A DNA stretch of 64,000 bases, taken from positions 5,146,001 through 5,210,000 of the forward strand of contig NGZR01000003.1 of assembly GCA_002197995.1 (NCBI GenBank), read 5' to 3'. The position numbers and the translations under genes are program-made. Source of the stretch: Gaeumannomyces sp. JS-464. Lineage: Eukaryota > Ascomycota > Sordariomycetes > Magnaporthales > Magnaporthaceae. Under the pieces are notes generated by a model. It was not told where the DNA came from and did no database searches. It worked only from the letters and a program-made list of their open reading frames with translations. Positions 47,489 through 58,160 of the stretch are shown here, piece after piece (positions within the stretch are counted from its first letter, which is position 1; each line of letters begins with the position of its first letter).

Positions 47489-47568
47489 AGCCCAACCGGG
47501 AGTCGAACCCGGGACTTACAAAATAGGTGTTATAAATAATACCGTTTTACCACTGGGTTAAAAAAAGC
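47489..47568 (-). other. tRNA-like segment 1 of Chr-H
   Basis: On the minus strand the T-arm CCGGGTTCGACTCCCGG is a perfect 5-bp stem with consensus T-loop. An A-box-like TAACCCAGTGG lies about 45 bases upstream. The 5' acceptor strand is a run of T and does not pair well with TTGGGCT, as expected if its C residues were lost. A RIP-damaged tRNA-derived unit is likely. The anticodon is unreadable. Confidence 0.55.
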
Positions 47569-47692
47569 AGCATTTACCGGAACCAAATAGGGCAAAAAGG
47601 TTTGTTATAAACGGTTAGCAATAAAAAACGATAAAAAGGAAAGCGTTATACAAAGTTACTCGCCGCTAAGCGACGAGCAAATCCGCATAAAT

Positions 47693-47763
47693 GCACCTGG
47701 TAAAAATTAAACTTACGACTTTCGCAGGATTACGAAAGCCGTACCCGTTGCACTACGGGTTTA
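47693..47763 (-). other. tRNA-like segment 2 of Chr-H
   Basis: An anticodon-arm-like hairpin CTTTCG(8-base loop)CGAAAG is followed, on the minus strand, by a T-arm remnant GTAAGTTTAATTTTTACC. It is preceded by the A-box-like TAGTGCAACGGG. It is paired with segment 1 in the same tandem arrangement as the two segments of Chr-A. Confidence 0.4.
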
Positions 47764-47869
47764 AAAGAACAAGTTAGCAAGAACAGCTTTTACCCGAGTT
47801 AAAAAAAAGCAAATAGGTCCAGGTTAAAAGTAACTTTAAATGCTTGCTAATTAAAGGAAACGGTAAGAG

Positions 47870-48337
47870 TTACAAATGGCTTAAATTGCGAGGCAGTTTA
47901 ACGAGCCTCCTAGTCGGCCTCCTCCCGCTTAACACGTTTTAGTTCCTTTACGGCGTTAATACCTCGACAAATCGCACGCATTTTTTTTCAAACCATATTT
48001 TTTTTTTTGCGCACCCGTTCGAAACGAGCGTTAAGCAAGCGACGTTCTTTTTCGATAGTTTCGATTTCGGCTTTTAATTGTTAGTATTATTTACTAATAA
48101 AACGAAGCTATTTAAAAGAAAAAAAGGCTAAAAATGTCGCAATTTAAGCGGTTTTAATTAAAGCATTTCACGTATAATATAAGTTTTAAAAAAAAGCGTT
48201 ACACTTTTTACGCTTTAAAACTTTATAATAAAAAAAATGAAAAAGCATTTTAACGAAAAAAAAACGATTTAAGCAAATAAGTTTTTACGTTAAAAGGTTT
48301 TCTTCGCGAAAGGACGTTTTCGCACTCGACCAAACAT
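47870..48337 (-). pseudogene. Antisense Cys-cluster/coiled-coil ORF of Chr-H
   Basis: The minus-strand frame starts MFGRVRKRPFAKKTF (ATG at 48,337-48,335). It runs through KRKKCNAFF and a weakened Cys cluster to the coiled coil EIETIEKERRLLNARFERV, then NAVKELKRVKREEAD. It is homologous over its whole length to 2590-3037. Keeping the same frame and residue types in two separately damaged copies argues for past coding use. The chromodomain and tRNA-like pair lie just to its left. Confidence 0.65.
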
Positions 48338-48344
48338 TTCGTTA

Positions 48345-50400
48345 ATTATTAGTCATACTGCCGTTATGTTTGTAAAAACCTCGGTGCTTTTGCTGTTTTA
48401 TATATATGTAAAAACCTTTAAACTCGTTTTCGGGTGCGGACCGCATCCGGCTCGGTGGCTTGGAAATAAAAACCATGTTTGCTTTTCGTATACGGTTTTT
48501 GCTATGTTAAAAATGGTGCCGTTTGCTTAATTCCTGCGATTGCTTTTAAAAGTTCCATCGCGGAAGCGTTTTTGTAATTAATAGTGACAATAGGAAAATA
48601 CGCAAAGGAAAAACTATAAGGAATGCATATTGCGCTTAAGTAGCGCCCCGGTGTCGGGTTTTCTCTTTTATAGTGATTTTGGTAATAGTGTTTGGTTTGG
48701 TTGGTTGCGGCGGTTTAATTGTCCGCGTTCGAGGTTTTTCGGTCCCGTTTTGGTGCCTAATCGCGTGGCTGCTTCGTAAGGTTCGGGGGTCGTGGTTAAC
48801 ATCGGGTAATTCGACGTAATTATGTTATTCGCTTCCGGAAGTAACGCTAATTATATCGTGCTTTTCGGTTGTGCTTTTATTTCCTTCCGGGTACGGGTTT
48901 CCACCGTTTTTTCCCCTTTTGCTTTTAAAGGTTTTTGCCTTTTTTTCGCTTTTTTTTAATCTTTTTATTATAACTTTTAATCCTTTTTTCCCACTTTTGC
49001 TCCCAATTTTCGCGCATTTTACCGCCCGCGCTTTTATCACCTGCCTTTCCGCGCTTCGTTCCCTTTCCGGCTTTTATTTTCCTGCATTATAGCTCCCAAA
49101 GACAAAACTCCCCGTTCTCCTCGCGGCAGCGCGCGCGGTAATACGCGCGGCGGCCATAACGGCAGCGGTGGTAGTGGCGGCCTTGCGCTTACTTCTTCTC
49201 GTGGTGATCGCAACGAGCACCCATTTTCCAGCTTTAACGATAACGACGACTCCGAGGCCGGCGTTACTCCGAACCCCCGCGTTAAAGCTGTAAATGCGGT
49301 TTTGCACCGTTTCGTTCCCTATTTTTTGCTAATTTTTTTTTTTCTTTTTTTTAGCTTTACCGTTTGTACTATTAAAAGGAGTATAAAACGGCGATCGCTA
49401 TTTTTTCGGGTTACATTTTTTATAACTCGATAATGTATATCTCCCGTATCGTTCCCCTTTTTATCCCGTTTCGCTAACTTTTTAGGTTTGTTTGCAAAAT
49501 TTTATTAGCTGCATTTAGCGTTTCGCTAACGGTATCGATAGTGCCGGCGCCGTTTAGGAATGCTATTATAAAGCTTGTATGTTTTTTATTTGCTCCGCCT
49601 TTTTCCTTACTTGGTTCCGGTCGTACTAACTTTTATTTTTAGCTTTTCGCGTTTTAATTTGTGTAAAGTGCGCCTTTTCGCGCGGTATTTGCGTTTAAAT
49701 TTGTTATTTTTTTTCCTCCTTTTTTTATTACGTTTGTTTATTGCTAATTTATCGGTTCCGTTTCGGTAGCCTCCCGCTGGCATTAAAAATTAGGTTTACG
49801 GCGTTTTTCGTGCTTATTAGCGCTATATTTAATCTTTCCTTAAAACTGCTGCCGATTTGGAAAATGTTTTAACGGAAGTCGCTTATACCGCTAAAGTTTA
49901 TAGCGGTTTTATTCCGGTGTTATATGCTTTATTATTAATGCTTTTTTTTAACTTCGTTATACCATTTTAAAGCACGTTATCGCCGGTTACGTCCGATTTG
50001 CGAAAAACATCGGGAAGCGGTTCGGCGTTTCTTTTAGTGCTAGGTTTTCGCGCTCGTTTTTTTCCAGTTTAAAAAGCGCTTTTATTATTATAACTGCATT
50101 TAATAGCTCGGGTTTCGTTCGCTTTTTTTCCGGCAATATGGTGCCCCCGGCGTAAACCATATCGGGTTAGGTTTTTAAAATTGTTAATGCGTAAAACTCG
50201 TTTAACCGCATTCGGATAAAAGCGTTAGCTTTAAAGCGGGCTAAAATACGGGTTTATCGATATTTCTTTTATATCGCTGTTTTTTTCCGGTCCGCTAACC
50301 TTTTTATATTTGCTAAATATTTTTCGTATAAAATCCTTTTAACTTTACTTTCGGTCGGATTTTAGCTAAATATCGGGAGGATATTATTAATAAAATGTCG
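48345..50400 (-). other. Unclassified RIP-affected sequence between Chr-H and the LINE
   Basis: The Chr-A/Chr-H match stops at about 48,337. On the minus strand, 50,390-49,960 holds a fairly coherent frame: ILYEKYLANIKRLADRKK, RMRLNEFYALTILK, then MVYAGGTILPEKK and KLEKNERENLALKETPNRF. Farther left comes NGAGTIDTVSETLNAANKIL. I recognise no family. The patch 49,090-49,310 is GC-rich and almost free of RIP, and its plus frame is Ser/Gly/Arg-rich. No LTR pair or TSD was found here. Confidence 0.4.
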
Positions 50401-50759
50401 AAAAAAATGGGTAAAAATGGAAATGATTAGTTTGGTCGGTTTTTTTCCGGTTGCGGCTCGCATATAAAGTATTAACGTCGGTCCACTTTTCTTTTCTTTC
50501 GTTTTTTAATAAGGTATTTTCGTTTAGCGTTTTATAATTATTTATAGTTCGGTTTTTTTTCCGGTTTAATAGCGTTTTTTTTTCCTTTTTTTTTACGCGT
50601 TTTTTTCCACCTTTTTCGTTATTTTAAAATCTATTAATTTTTTAATTTTAAACATTATACGTATTGCTTTTTTAAATAATGTATTTTTTATTTTTATAAT
50701 TCGAAATATGCTTTTCGGCTATCCGTTTATGCCATTCCGGTGCTATTCCGCTATTTATC

Positions 50760-53700
50760 CTAACGGGTGTATTAAGTTAATACGTGTTATGCTATTTCCT
50801 TTTATCCGTTACCGCATTCGTATAACGGCGTTACCGCGTCAGGCACGTTTTATTAAACAAAAAAGCATTTAAACTTAGCTTTTCCGTTTTAATTTGGATT
50901 GCTATTAAGCTGTATGCTTTTAGCATTCCTTCGTAATATTTAACCATTTTTTCCGTAAATAAAGGGTTATTCGCTAAACACGCGATTTTATACCGGTTCG
51001 CTTTTTTTACCGCTTCCGTTAAATTGGCAACTTTTAACTTCCATTTTATTATTACGTTAAAGTTTTAGCGTTTTACGTGTTTATATTTGGACTTTTTTTC
51101 GTTTCCGCGGGGGATTAATTTGCATTTCGGTTTAAGGTTATTTTAAATCGGTTTTAACGTTCCGCTTATTTTTTTTTGTTTGGCCGTTTTAAAAGTATGG
51201 TTTTTTGCTCCGTTCTCGGTATTTTAACTTTTTAAATCGGCTTGCTACTTTCGCTATCGCTTCGTTAATTCGCTATATTATTCCAATTTTTAGCCATTTA
51301 TTTTTTATATTAATTACCTTTTCGTTTAGGTATAAATTTAAAGGTAACATATAGGTTTTTATTTTTAAATGGGCTAATAACGTCGTTTTATATGCTCCGG
51401 CTACCATTTTAAAGCATATTCGCTATTTTTTCGCTAACTTTTTGGCTACGCTTCGGGGCCGCCCCCGTGGTTCGGTTAAAAGGTAATATGCTACGGTTTT
51501 ATACGCCATCGCGCTTTTATATACTATTGTGTATAATTATCGCTTTAGCGAAACTGCTTTTTTACATTACCGTTGCGAGTTTTATTATCGCTAATTGTTA
51601 TTTTTCCTATTTGCTTTTCGCTTATTTGGTATAAGCTTTAAAATTTAATTTGTAATTTAGCCAAATTCCGAAAAATTTCGCCGTTAGCGATGGTTATACG
51701 TAAGTAGTTCCGGTACGGACTCGGGTTTGGTTTAAAGCTTTAATAAAATACAGCAGCTCGGTTTTTAATGCGTTAAATATTATTTTTGTTATTTTTGCCT
51801 ATATTTGGCATACGTTTTAAGCTTTTTCCAATAGTTATGCCGTTTTCGTTATAATGCCTTTTATTGCTAAAAGGTTAATATCGTTAACAAAGCCAACCAT
51901 TATTATCTTTGGGATTATTTCTAGCTTATCGTATAATAACGCAATATAAAAGATAAATAATATAAATAATAGTAATAATCTTTGCGGGATTTTTGCAATT
52001 ACTGGTATTAGCGTTAACGTATTTCCGTTAAACCGAAACCGGGCCGTTTTATTTATAAACCAGCTTTTAATCCATTTAACTATTTTTGGTAAAAATCCCT
52101 GCTTTCGCATTATATTAAGCAATTTAATATGGTTAACATTATTAAATGCCTTTAATAGGTCGAATTGTAATAACGAAGCTATAACGCGGTAATTCCACGC
52201 TATTATTACTATATTTATCATTTGTTTAATAGCGAATTCGGTATTACGTTTTTCTTTACTGCCCATTTATTCTTCCGGTAAAAGTCCTTTTTTTTCGCTT
52301 CGTTAATAATCCGTTTTTCTACTATAGCTTTTATAATTTTAAAAATGGATAAAAAAAATGCGATTGGTTTCCATTTTCCCGTTATTTTCCTATTTTTTAT
52401 ACTTTTGCCTGGCTTTAGCAGTACTATTATAAGTGCGTTTCGAAAGCGCTTCGGGAAATATTCGAAGTCGAAGCTGGCGTTAGCTATTTTAAATATAGCT
52501 TTCCAATATGGTTAGCCGTATGCTTTTAAAAGTCCGTTTAATAAGTTATCCGCTTCCGAGGCTTTTTAATTTTGCGTTTTTTTTAAAGCCGTTAATACGT
52601 CGCCGCTTTCCGGGTTTACTATATGTTTTATTAAAAACGCGTAATAAAACGTGTCGTTATTAAACGTGGTATTTGTAATATCGGTTAAATCCGTTTTCGG
52701 GCTGGGGTAAAATTTGGCCGTTAAAGCTATTGCTTTATTTGCGTAAATATTGGCTGGTTTTTGGTTACCGTTTTTTAATCGGTGCAAATTCGGTAATTTA
52801 ATTGGATTTCGTTTTTTATAGCTGCGTAATTTCGCTTACCGTTTTACGTTCCAAAAGGTAGTTTTTTTCTCTTTTATTTTTAATGCCTTTTTAATAAACT
52901 TTTTCTAATACGCGTTGGCCGCTTTCCTTTTTTCTTTTATAAAAGCTTTATCCGCTGCTTTTAATTCGTTATAGCTATTTTATATTTTTAGCCTCGTATA
53001 TACGCGCCGGCACCTCCTTATTTTTTTAACGAGTTTGGTAAATTTTAAGTTTTAATACGGTATTAGTTTAAAACTAATTAATAATTTCCTTTTCGGTATT
53101 AGCTCGTTAGCGATTAAGGTTAACTAGTTTATTAATGCGTTTATTTGGTTATCGATATTTTCCGATGTTTTTATATTTTTGATTTTAATATACTATATGG
53201 CTAATTGCAATGCCTTTTTTTAGTCGTTTTTTATATTGGTATTTACTTTTTTCCACACCCATTTTTCGGCGGTTTTTTGCCGAAACGGCTTCGTTTCGGT
53301 ATTAACCAGAATTATTTAAAAGTGGTAATCCAATCCCCTTATTTCGTTATTTTTACCTTCGTATTTTACGGCTAACGCGTCGAATATTTATACATAATCG
53401 ATTATGCTTTTTCGTTTGCCAAATCTTTTTTTCGTTACCTTTTAGTAAAGTATTGCAAATTCGAGTTTCCACCGGTGCGCTAACGATAATAATACGTTTG
53501 CTTTTTCGTTTCGTTTATTATAAACGTTTTATATAAAATAGTGCATGTTAAAATCTTTTACGAGCATAGCGTAATATCGTGGTAATTGCGCTTTAATTTT
53601 CGTTAATAGCGTATGCCATTTTCCTAATGCTTTTAAATCCGGCGAGTATATTAAATAAATATCGATCTTTTTAATAGGGTTTGCAATATTACTATTGCCT

Positions 53701-54010
53701 AATCGTATCCGTTTTAACTCTTTTACAATACGGGGTTTAGCCGTTAATAGACGTATAGTGCTACGTTTAAACGGTTATCGGTTTGGTAGTAAACCATTTC
53801 GTATTTGCACTTTGCTAATCTTTTTGGGTTTCCATATCGGTCCAATTCCGGCTTTTATATAGCTATTATATCGTATTTTTTCCTGCTAAATAACGAAATA
53901 TCTCCTTTTCCGCTCCCTTTTTTATATTCCAATATAATATCGAAATTACTATGCGGGTTTTTCTAAGCCTTTTAATGCGTTTACGGGCTAATGCTATTTA
54001 TTATTAGTAG
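50760..54010 (-). pseudogene. LINE ORF2: endonuclease, reverse transcriptase, C-terminal zinc motif
   Basis: The endonuclease lies at about 54,000-53,300: NPIKKIDIYLIYSPDLKAL and LVKDFNMHYFI, matching the 'GDFNlHHp.W' block. RT is best at 52,266-51,835, open for 143 codons. It contains LLQFDLLKAFNNVNHIKLL, GFLPKIVKWIKSW, IPQRLLLLFILFIFYIA (counterpart of 'IPQGSPLSPiLF') and MVGFVNDINLLA (the FxDD box with Asp changed to Val/Asn positions). Near 50,870-50,800 LYECGNGQKEIAQHVL resembles the CxCG...H..H/C end motif of Tad1-type elements. Confidence 0.85.
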
Positions 54011-54599
54011 CGGTTCGGAGAAAAGGGGAAGGCGGGGGGGGGTTTGTTAAAGCTATTATCCTTTCGGCTTCCTCGCGTACTTGCTCATTTGCCGTAATAA
54101 AAGGTTTAACTAGCGGGGAACTCGTTTTAAAAGCGAAATGTGTTATAAGTAAAAAAGGCGGCCGTATATCGGTTCGGCTTTTAAATAACTGTAAATCTTT
54201 GCGGGGTTTGCCGATTAATCGGCGTTTTAAAGTCCGGGTCGGTAAATTATTATCCGAATTTAAATTATTCCTTCGTTTTTGTTAAAGCTCGTTAGCTTTC
54301 CGGTTTCGAAAGGTTAACGGGCTTGGAAAATGGGGAAAGTAACGTTTTTTATTGCTTTATAAGCTGCGCTTTTTAACATAAACCTTTTCGGTCGGTTTTG
54401 GTATACTTTTTTTGCTTTTCCTATAACGCGTTATGCTATTTCGCATCCCCGGTAAAAAGCCGGGTGCGGTTTATTACAATTTATGCATTTAAGTATGGCT
54501 TTTTAATATTAATAGTAAGCGTCGCATTAGTATTTTCCTTTTTAATGTTTCGGTTTTCCGTAATGCGAGCACCGGCTCGGTTTAATGCAAAACTTTTAA

Positions 54600-55560
54600 C
54601 GGTATTTTTATTCGAAACAGTTATAATATTAGTTGGTTTTAACGTTTAATATAAATAGCTCGCAATTATGGATTATTACTTTTATTATAAATCTCGTTCG
54701 TATGCTTAATCCGCTACCGTTGCCGATTTAATACGGGCTAATATTATAGCATATTCGTAAAAAGTCCGGGCCGGCTATACGTATATAAACTTAATTTTTG
54801 CGTTTCGGTTTTCGGCGTTTAAACTTTTAACAAATGCGTTTAGGTTTTTTAAAAATGCTTTTTATTTAAAACCTCGAATTACCACGTCGTATATCCGCAC
54901 CCGGATCGTTATTTAATCGCCGAATACTTTTTTCATTTAATCGTTTTTTTTTTATGTTTTTTGCGTTTGCTTAAAAGCATACTATTACGTTTTCACTCCG
55001 AAATCGTTTCGTTGCCCGTATTATCGTGCTTAATTGGTTATTTAACGTTTGTAAAATGTTTATCGTTAATCGCTTTTTAATTGCTTTTAAAGGTTTTTTT
55101 ACGTTTACGATAATCTTTCGTTCAACTTTCGACGGTATAAATCGGGGTAGGGGTTGCGCCGTATTCGGGTGCTATTAGCGTGGTTAAGTTAACTCGGTTC
55201 CGCCCGGCATTCGGGCCGGTAAGCCCGTAGCCAATGCAATGGCATAAGACTTTTTAGTATTAGCTAATGCTTTTTTAACTTCCTCGAGTATTTTTGCTTT
55301 AAGCTTTTGCAGCGTATCGTTAATTACTAGTCCTTTTGCGGCGGCTTCGCGCTAGCAAGCCGCCTCCGCGTCGATCCCTCGCTTCGTTAGCTCTAATACC
55401 AATTGCAAGATTTCTGGCAACTTTCTATTAATTACAAAAGCCTTAGCTTATTAATAATCTCTTTTTCTTTTTATTTTGGCGGCTGCGCGCCGGTCTCGTA
55501 TCAGTGTCGCTGCTTCCCCGCGTGTTCGAAAACGCGTTAGGAGGATTTACCATCGTAGCG
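54600..55560 (-). pseudogene. LINE ORF1 (Gag-like RNA-binding protein)
   Basis: On the minus strand an ATG at about 55,551 opens MVNPPNAFSNTRGSSDTDTR. Then come an Ala/Lys-rich helical part (GLVINDTLQKLKAKILEEVK) and the conserved segment VERKIIVNVKKPLKAIKKRL. ANAKNIKKKRLNEKS and RRLNNDPGADIRRG resemble the 'T.ee.e.LR.........fG..a.v' block of Tad1 ORF1. The plus-strand frame over 55,476-55,742 is a shadow in the least mutated part. Confidence 0.65.
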
Positions 55561-55760
55561 TGCCGATTGGCCGCGAGCTTAAAATCGATCGCCATCGATT
55601 TTTAGCCCGCGCTGTCGGCGCGCGCACGATGCGGCATCGATCCGGGGTTAAGTCGGCTGCGAGGAGTTCGATTTTAGCGTCGGAATTGGATTATTTGGAA
55701 GGGCTAACCGGCTACGCGTTTTCAAGGTCGCAGCAGCTATAAGTTATCTCTTTTTTTTAA

Positions 55761-56590
55761 AAGTCGGTTTTTTAATGATTTTTTATTTGCTTAAATAGTT
55801 ATGCGCTATCGTAGCTTTTTTAACTTTATTTGGAAATATTTATAAAATTTAATAAGTTTTATTACTTATATTTCCGCTGTTAAAACGTACTTTCCTATTT
55901 TAAATTTTTATACGTTATAAATATAAACCTACAGTTTGCAAAAACGGTATAATTCTTATTATAAAAATATAAGGTTTTAATTGGGGCGTGCTTACGCTAA
56001 TTACAATAACTAACAAAGTTACGTTTAGTTAGTACGGGCTTTATTAAGCATTACAAGTAGTGCTGGCAGGGCCCCGAGCTTAGTAGGTGGTACAGGCTTG
56101 TATTGCAAAGAAAGGGCGCTAACAATCGCCTTTTTTATATACCTTTTAACATCGATCCCGCGGGCCCCCGCTTAAAGGGGTTTTAATGCCGCACGCGATT
56201 TTCCGAAAAAATTATTTTGCATAGGGAAATTAAAAAATCGACCCACGGCCACCAAAGCCATTTTTACGTTAGGCTTTTAAATTTAACTTGTGCATTTTTC
56301 ACCCCTGCTTTAGCGCGTGCAAAGTAAGTGAATAAGGTAGTCCCACAGCGGCTAACTTAAGCGTTGTAGCACGTTGTGGGCTAAACCTGTGCATAGGTCC
56401 ACAAAAGTACAGGGTAGGTAATACAGGGTAGGTAGTGCGGGGTAGGTAAGGTTTGTGCACCCAACCTTAGTTAAATACATTAGTTCCTTTTAACACTACG
56501 TAAGGGCCAAATGCTGCTAGTAGTTAAACTACCACCTTTCATTTATCGACTGTTATTAAAGCTTTTTTTTACGGAAGTTATTAACTCCAG
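55761..56590. other. Transition zone between RIP-affected repeats and gene-bearing DNA
   Basis: AT-rich at the left (to about 55,980) and approaching balanced composition by 56,300. No coding signal was recognised. Short direct repeats of AGGGTAGGTA occur at about 56,410-56,450. Confidence 0.5.
56408..56452 (+). repeat. Three-copy 14-15-bp tandem repeat
   Basis: ACAGGGTAGGTAAT, ACAGGGTAGGTAGT and GCGGGGTAGGTAAG lie in tandem at the edge of the AT-rich block. Confidence 0.7.
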
Positions 56591-56599
56591 CGCCAGCAT

Positions 56600-58010
56600 A
56601 ACAAGCAGTCGTTATTTATAATGGATTGGCGATGAATGAATGGAAATAACGGAAAGAACTAAAACTGTAAACGTCCACGGCTAAGCTTTCCTTCTCGCCA
56701 CATACGGTTTCATTTTGCACACAAGCTGAGTGACTTGCCGGGCTTGCTAAATGTCGATATATATTATAAAACACTGCCAAGAGCCGTGCGATAGTCACAA
56801 GAGCTGACATGAAGGATGCGATTGGAGAAATTTTCTCATCACACACATGCCTGTCGTGAGGCGGCAGCTAGACGTCCAAAAAATCGACTGCAGGGATGAC
56901 TTACCGATGGGTGTTCGGAAATTTATGTCATTCACTGCGAAAAGGGCCCGCCCATCATGTCCATTTCGGACTCCCTGGCCGCACTCGGATCCTGCAGGGC
57001 GCGCCTTGTGGTAAGCGGGGGCACAATCTTACCGGAACCCCGGGCTGTGAGCCACCACCAGGCCCAGCGCCAAGCCTTATGCGCCCTGCCGACTGTCAGA
57101 CTTTGCCCCAGAATGAGATATATCCCGTAGGTACAGTAGCCGGCACAGCGGTTGCGTTGGGGGTGACGTAGCACCAAAACTCACCGTATGTGCCCGCACA
57201 CGAGCGCTCTAGCACATGATTCGTGGGGTTCGACTTGCATTGCCCCGGCCCTGTGGCACTAGGCCGCTGAGGCTCTGCTTACAATATCATCATGTACAAG
57301 AAAGACCAGAAGACGAAGGTGGTTGTGTGGTTTACGAAATCCTCTTGTGAAGACTGGTTGTACTTGTGGCTGAGGCTTGTTCCCTATCACATCGTCATTA
57401 TAGGCCAGAACTGAGACTGCACGAATATGGGTAAATTTACAAATCCGTCTAGCATTTTTTTTTTTTCGGCGACCTCCGGCTGATATCTCGTGTATATGCC
57501 CCGGGAGTGCTCGGGATCCTGGCTCGAAGGTGTCTTGCAGGTTAGTTATCCGGACTCTGTCTATCCGGCCTGGCAATATTTGGCCCCTGAGCCGGGGTCA
57601 GAGTGCGAGCGCCACGAGAGGAAAAGCGAAAGACGCTGCAAGACGCAAGACATCTAAAGTCCGACCTTCACTCGTCCTCGGTGCTCGGCGCTCGGTCCTA
57701 TTTGCTGACCTCCCTGGGTCTCTGTGTGATGTCGTTGGTAATCACAGGCGAGCGAGGCTGGCAAAAGTCGTACTTTGCACATTCCCACATCTAGGAGCAT
57801 CTTGAGCACTTGACCATGATATTAGGCCGGAGATAGCTCTTGTGACACGCCTCAGCCCCTGCTGCGATTGTGAGATCCCTGAAGATTAGCTTCCTTTATC
57901 ACGTAGGGCCTTGGCGGAATGCTGGAACCGATGATGGCCGCGATATTCTCAGCAGGAGTGAGTGATTTTGTGATGGTCCACCATCCCACGAACCGAGCTG
58001 ATGCGAGGGT
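56600..58010. other. Intergenic region without a recognised gene
   Basis: Balanced composition. Several short open frames (up to about 105 codons) occur on both strands, but none has recognisable domains, a family resemblance or consistent splice sites. This is probably upstream regulatory DNA of the oxidase gene and decayed sequence. Confidence 0.5.
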
Positions 58011-58018
58011 AGAGAGGA

Positions 58019-58026
58019 ATATAAAT
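58019..58026 (+). promoter_or_regulatory. TATA-like box upstream of the L-amino-acid oxidase gene
   Basis: ATATAAAT lies about 135 bp before the chosen ATG (58,161), a normal distance for a fungal core promoter plus leader. Followed by a short CT-containing leader. Confidence 0.45.
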
Positions 58027-58160
58027 GGGGGATGACGATGTCCAGATCTCTACCAAATCTGAGTTGCTGATCTTCACGCTTGAGCTCCCGAGCATCCTAT
58101 CTCTAGAGAGCCGTAGAGCCCGCCCTCACTCGCTACGGTCAAGTAAAACAGGCAGCCAAG

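Larger units (their letters stand above)
3420..48337 (+). mobile_element. Chr-H: old chromovirus (Ty3/gypsy), host of the nested insertions
   Basis: Collinear pieces of a single pol frame lie at 3740-5957, 13508-13835 and 46449-47365. They join exactly across Cop-I (TSD AAAC) and Cop-G (TSD AATAA), so one element has been split twice. Order: protease, RT, RNase H, integrase, chromodomain, tRNA-like segments, antisense ORF. The left border is uncertain (LTR-like DNA at about 3.16-3.48 kb). The right end stops at about 48,337, where similarity to Chr-A ends. An abbreviated or missing Gag (only about 300 bases between the LTR-like DNA and protease) suggests a 5' deletion. Confidence 0.75.
50600..55760 (-). 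mobile_element. Tad1-like non-LTR retrotransposon (LINE)
   Basis: Minus-strand order is ORF1 (Gag-like), AP-endonuclease, RT, C-terminal Cys/His motif. No terminal repeats were found. The 5' end is at about 55,760 and the 3' end near 50.6 kb by loss of coding similarity; no poly-A tail was identified. The 5' 400 bp are clearly less mutated than the rest. Confidence 0.8.

Noticed and set aside
55476..55742. Arg-rich plus-strand ORF of 88 codons as a possible gene
   Set aside because: It is the antisense shadow of the less mutated LINE ORF1 start; the minus frame has the Gag-like continuation.
57259..57805. Open frames between the RIP block and the oxidase gene
   Set aside because: Overlapping frames on both strands, no recognisable domain, no consistent splice sites.
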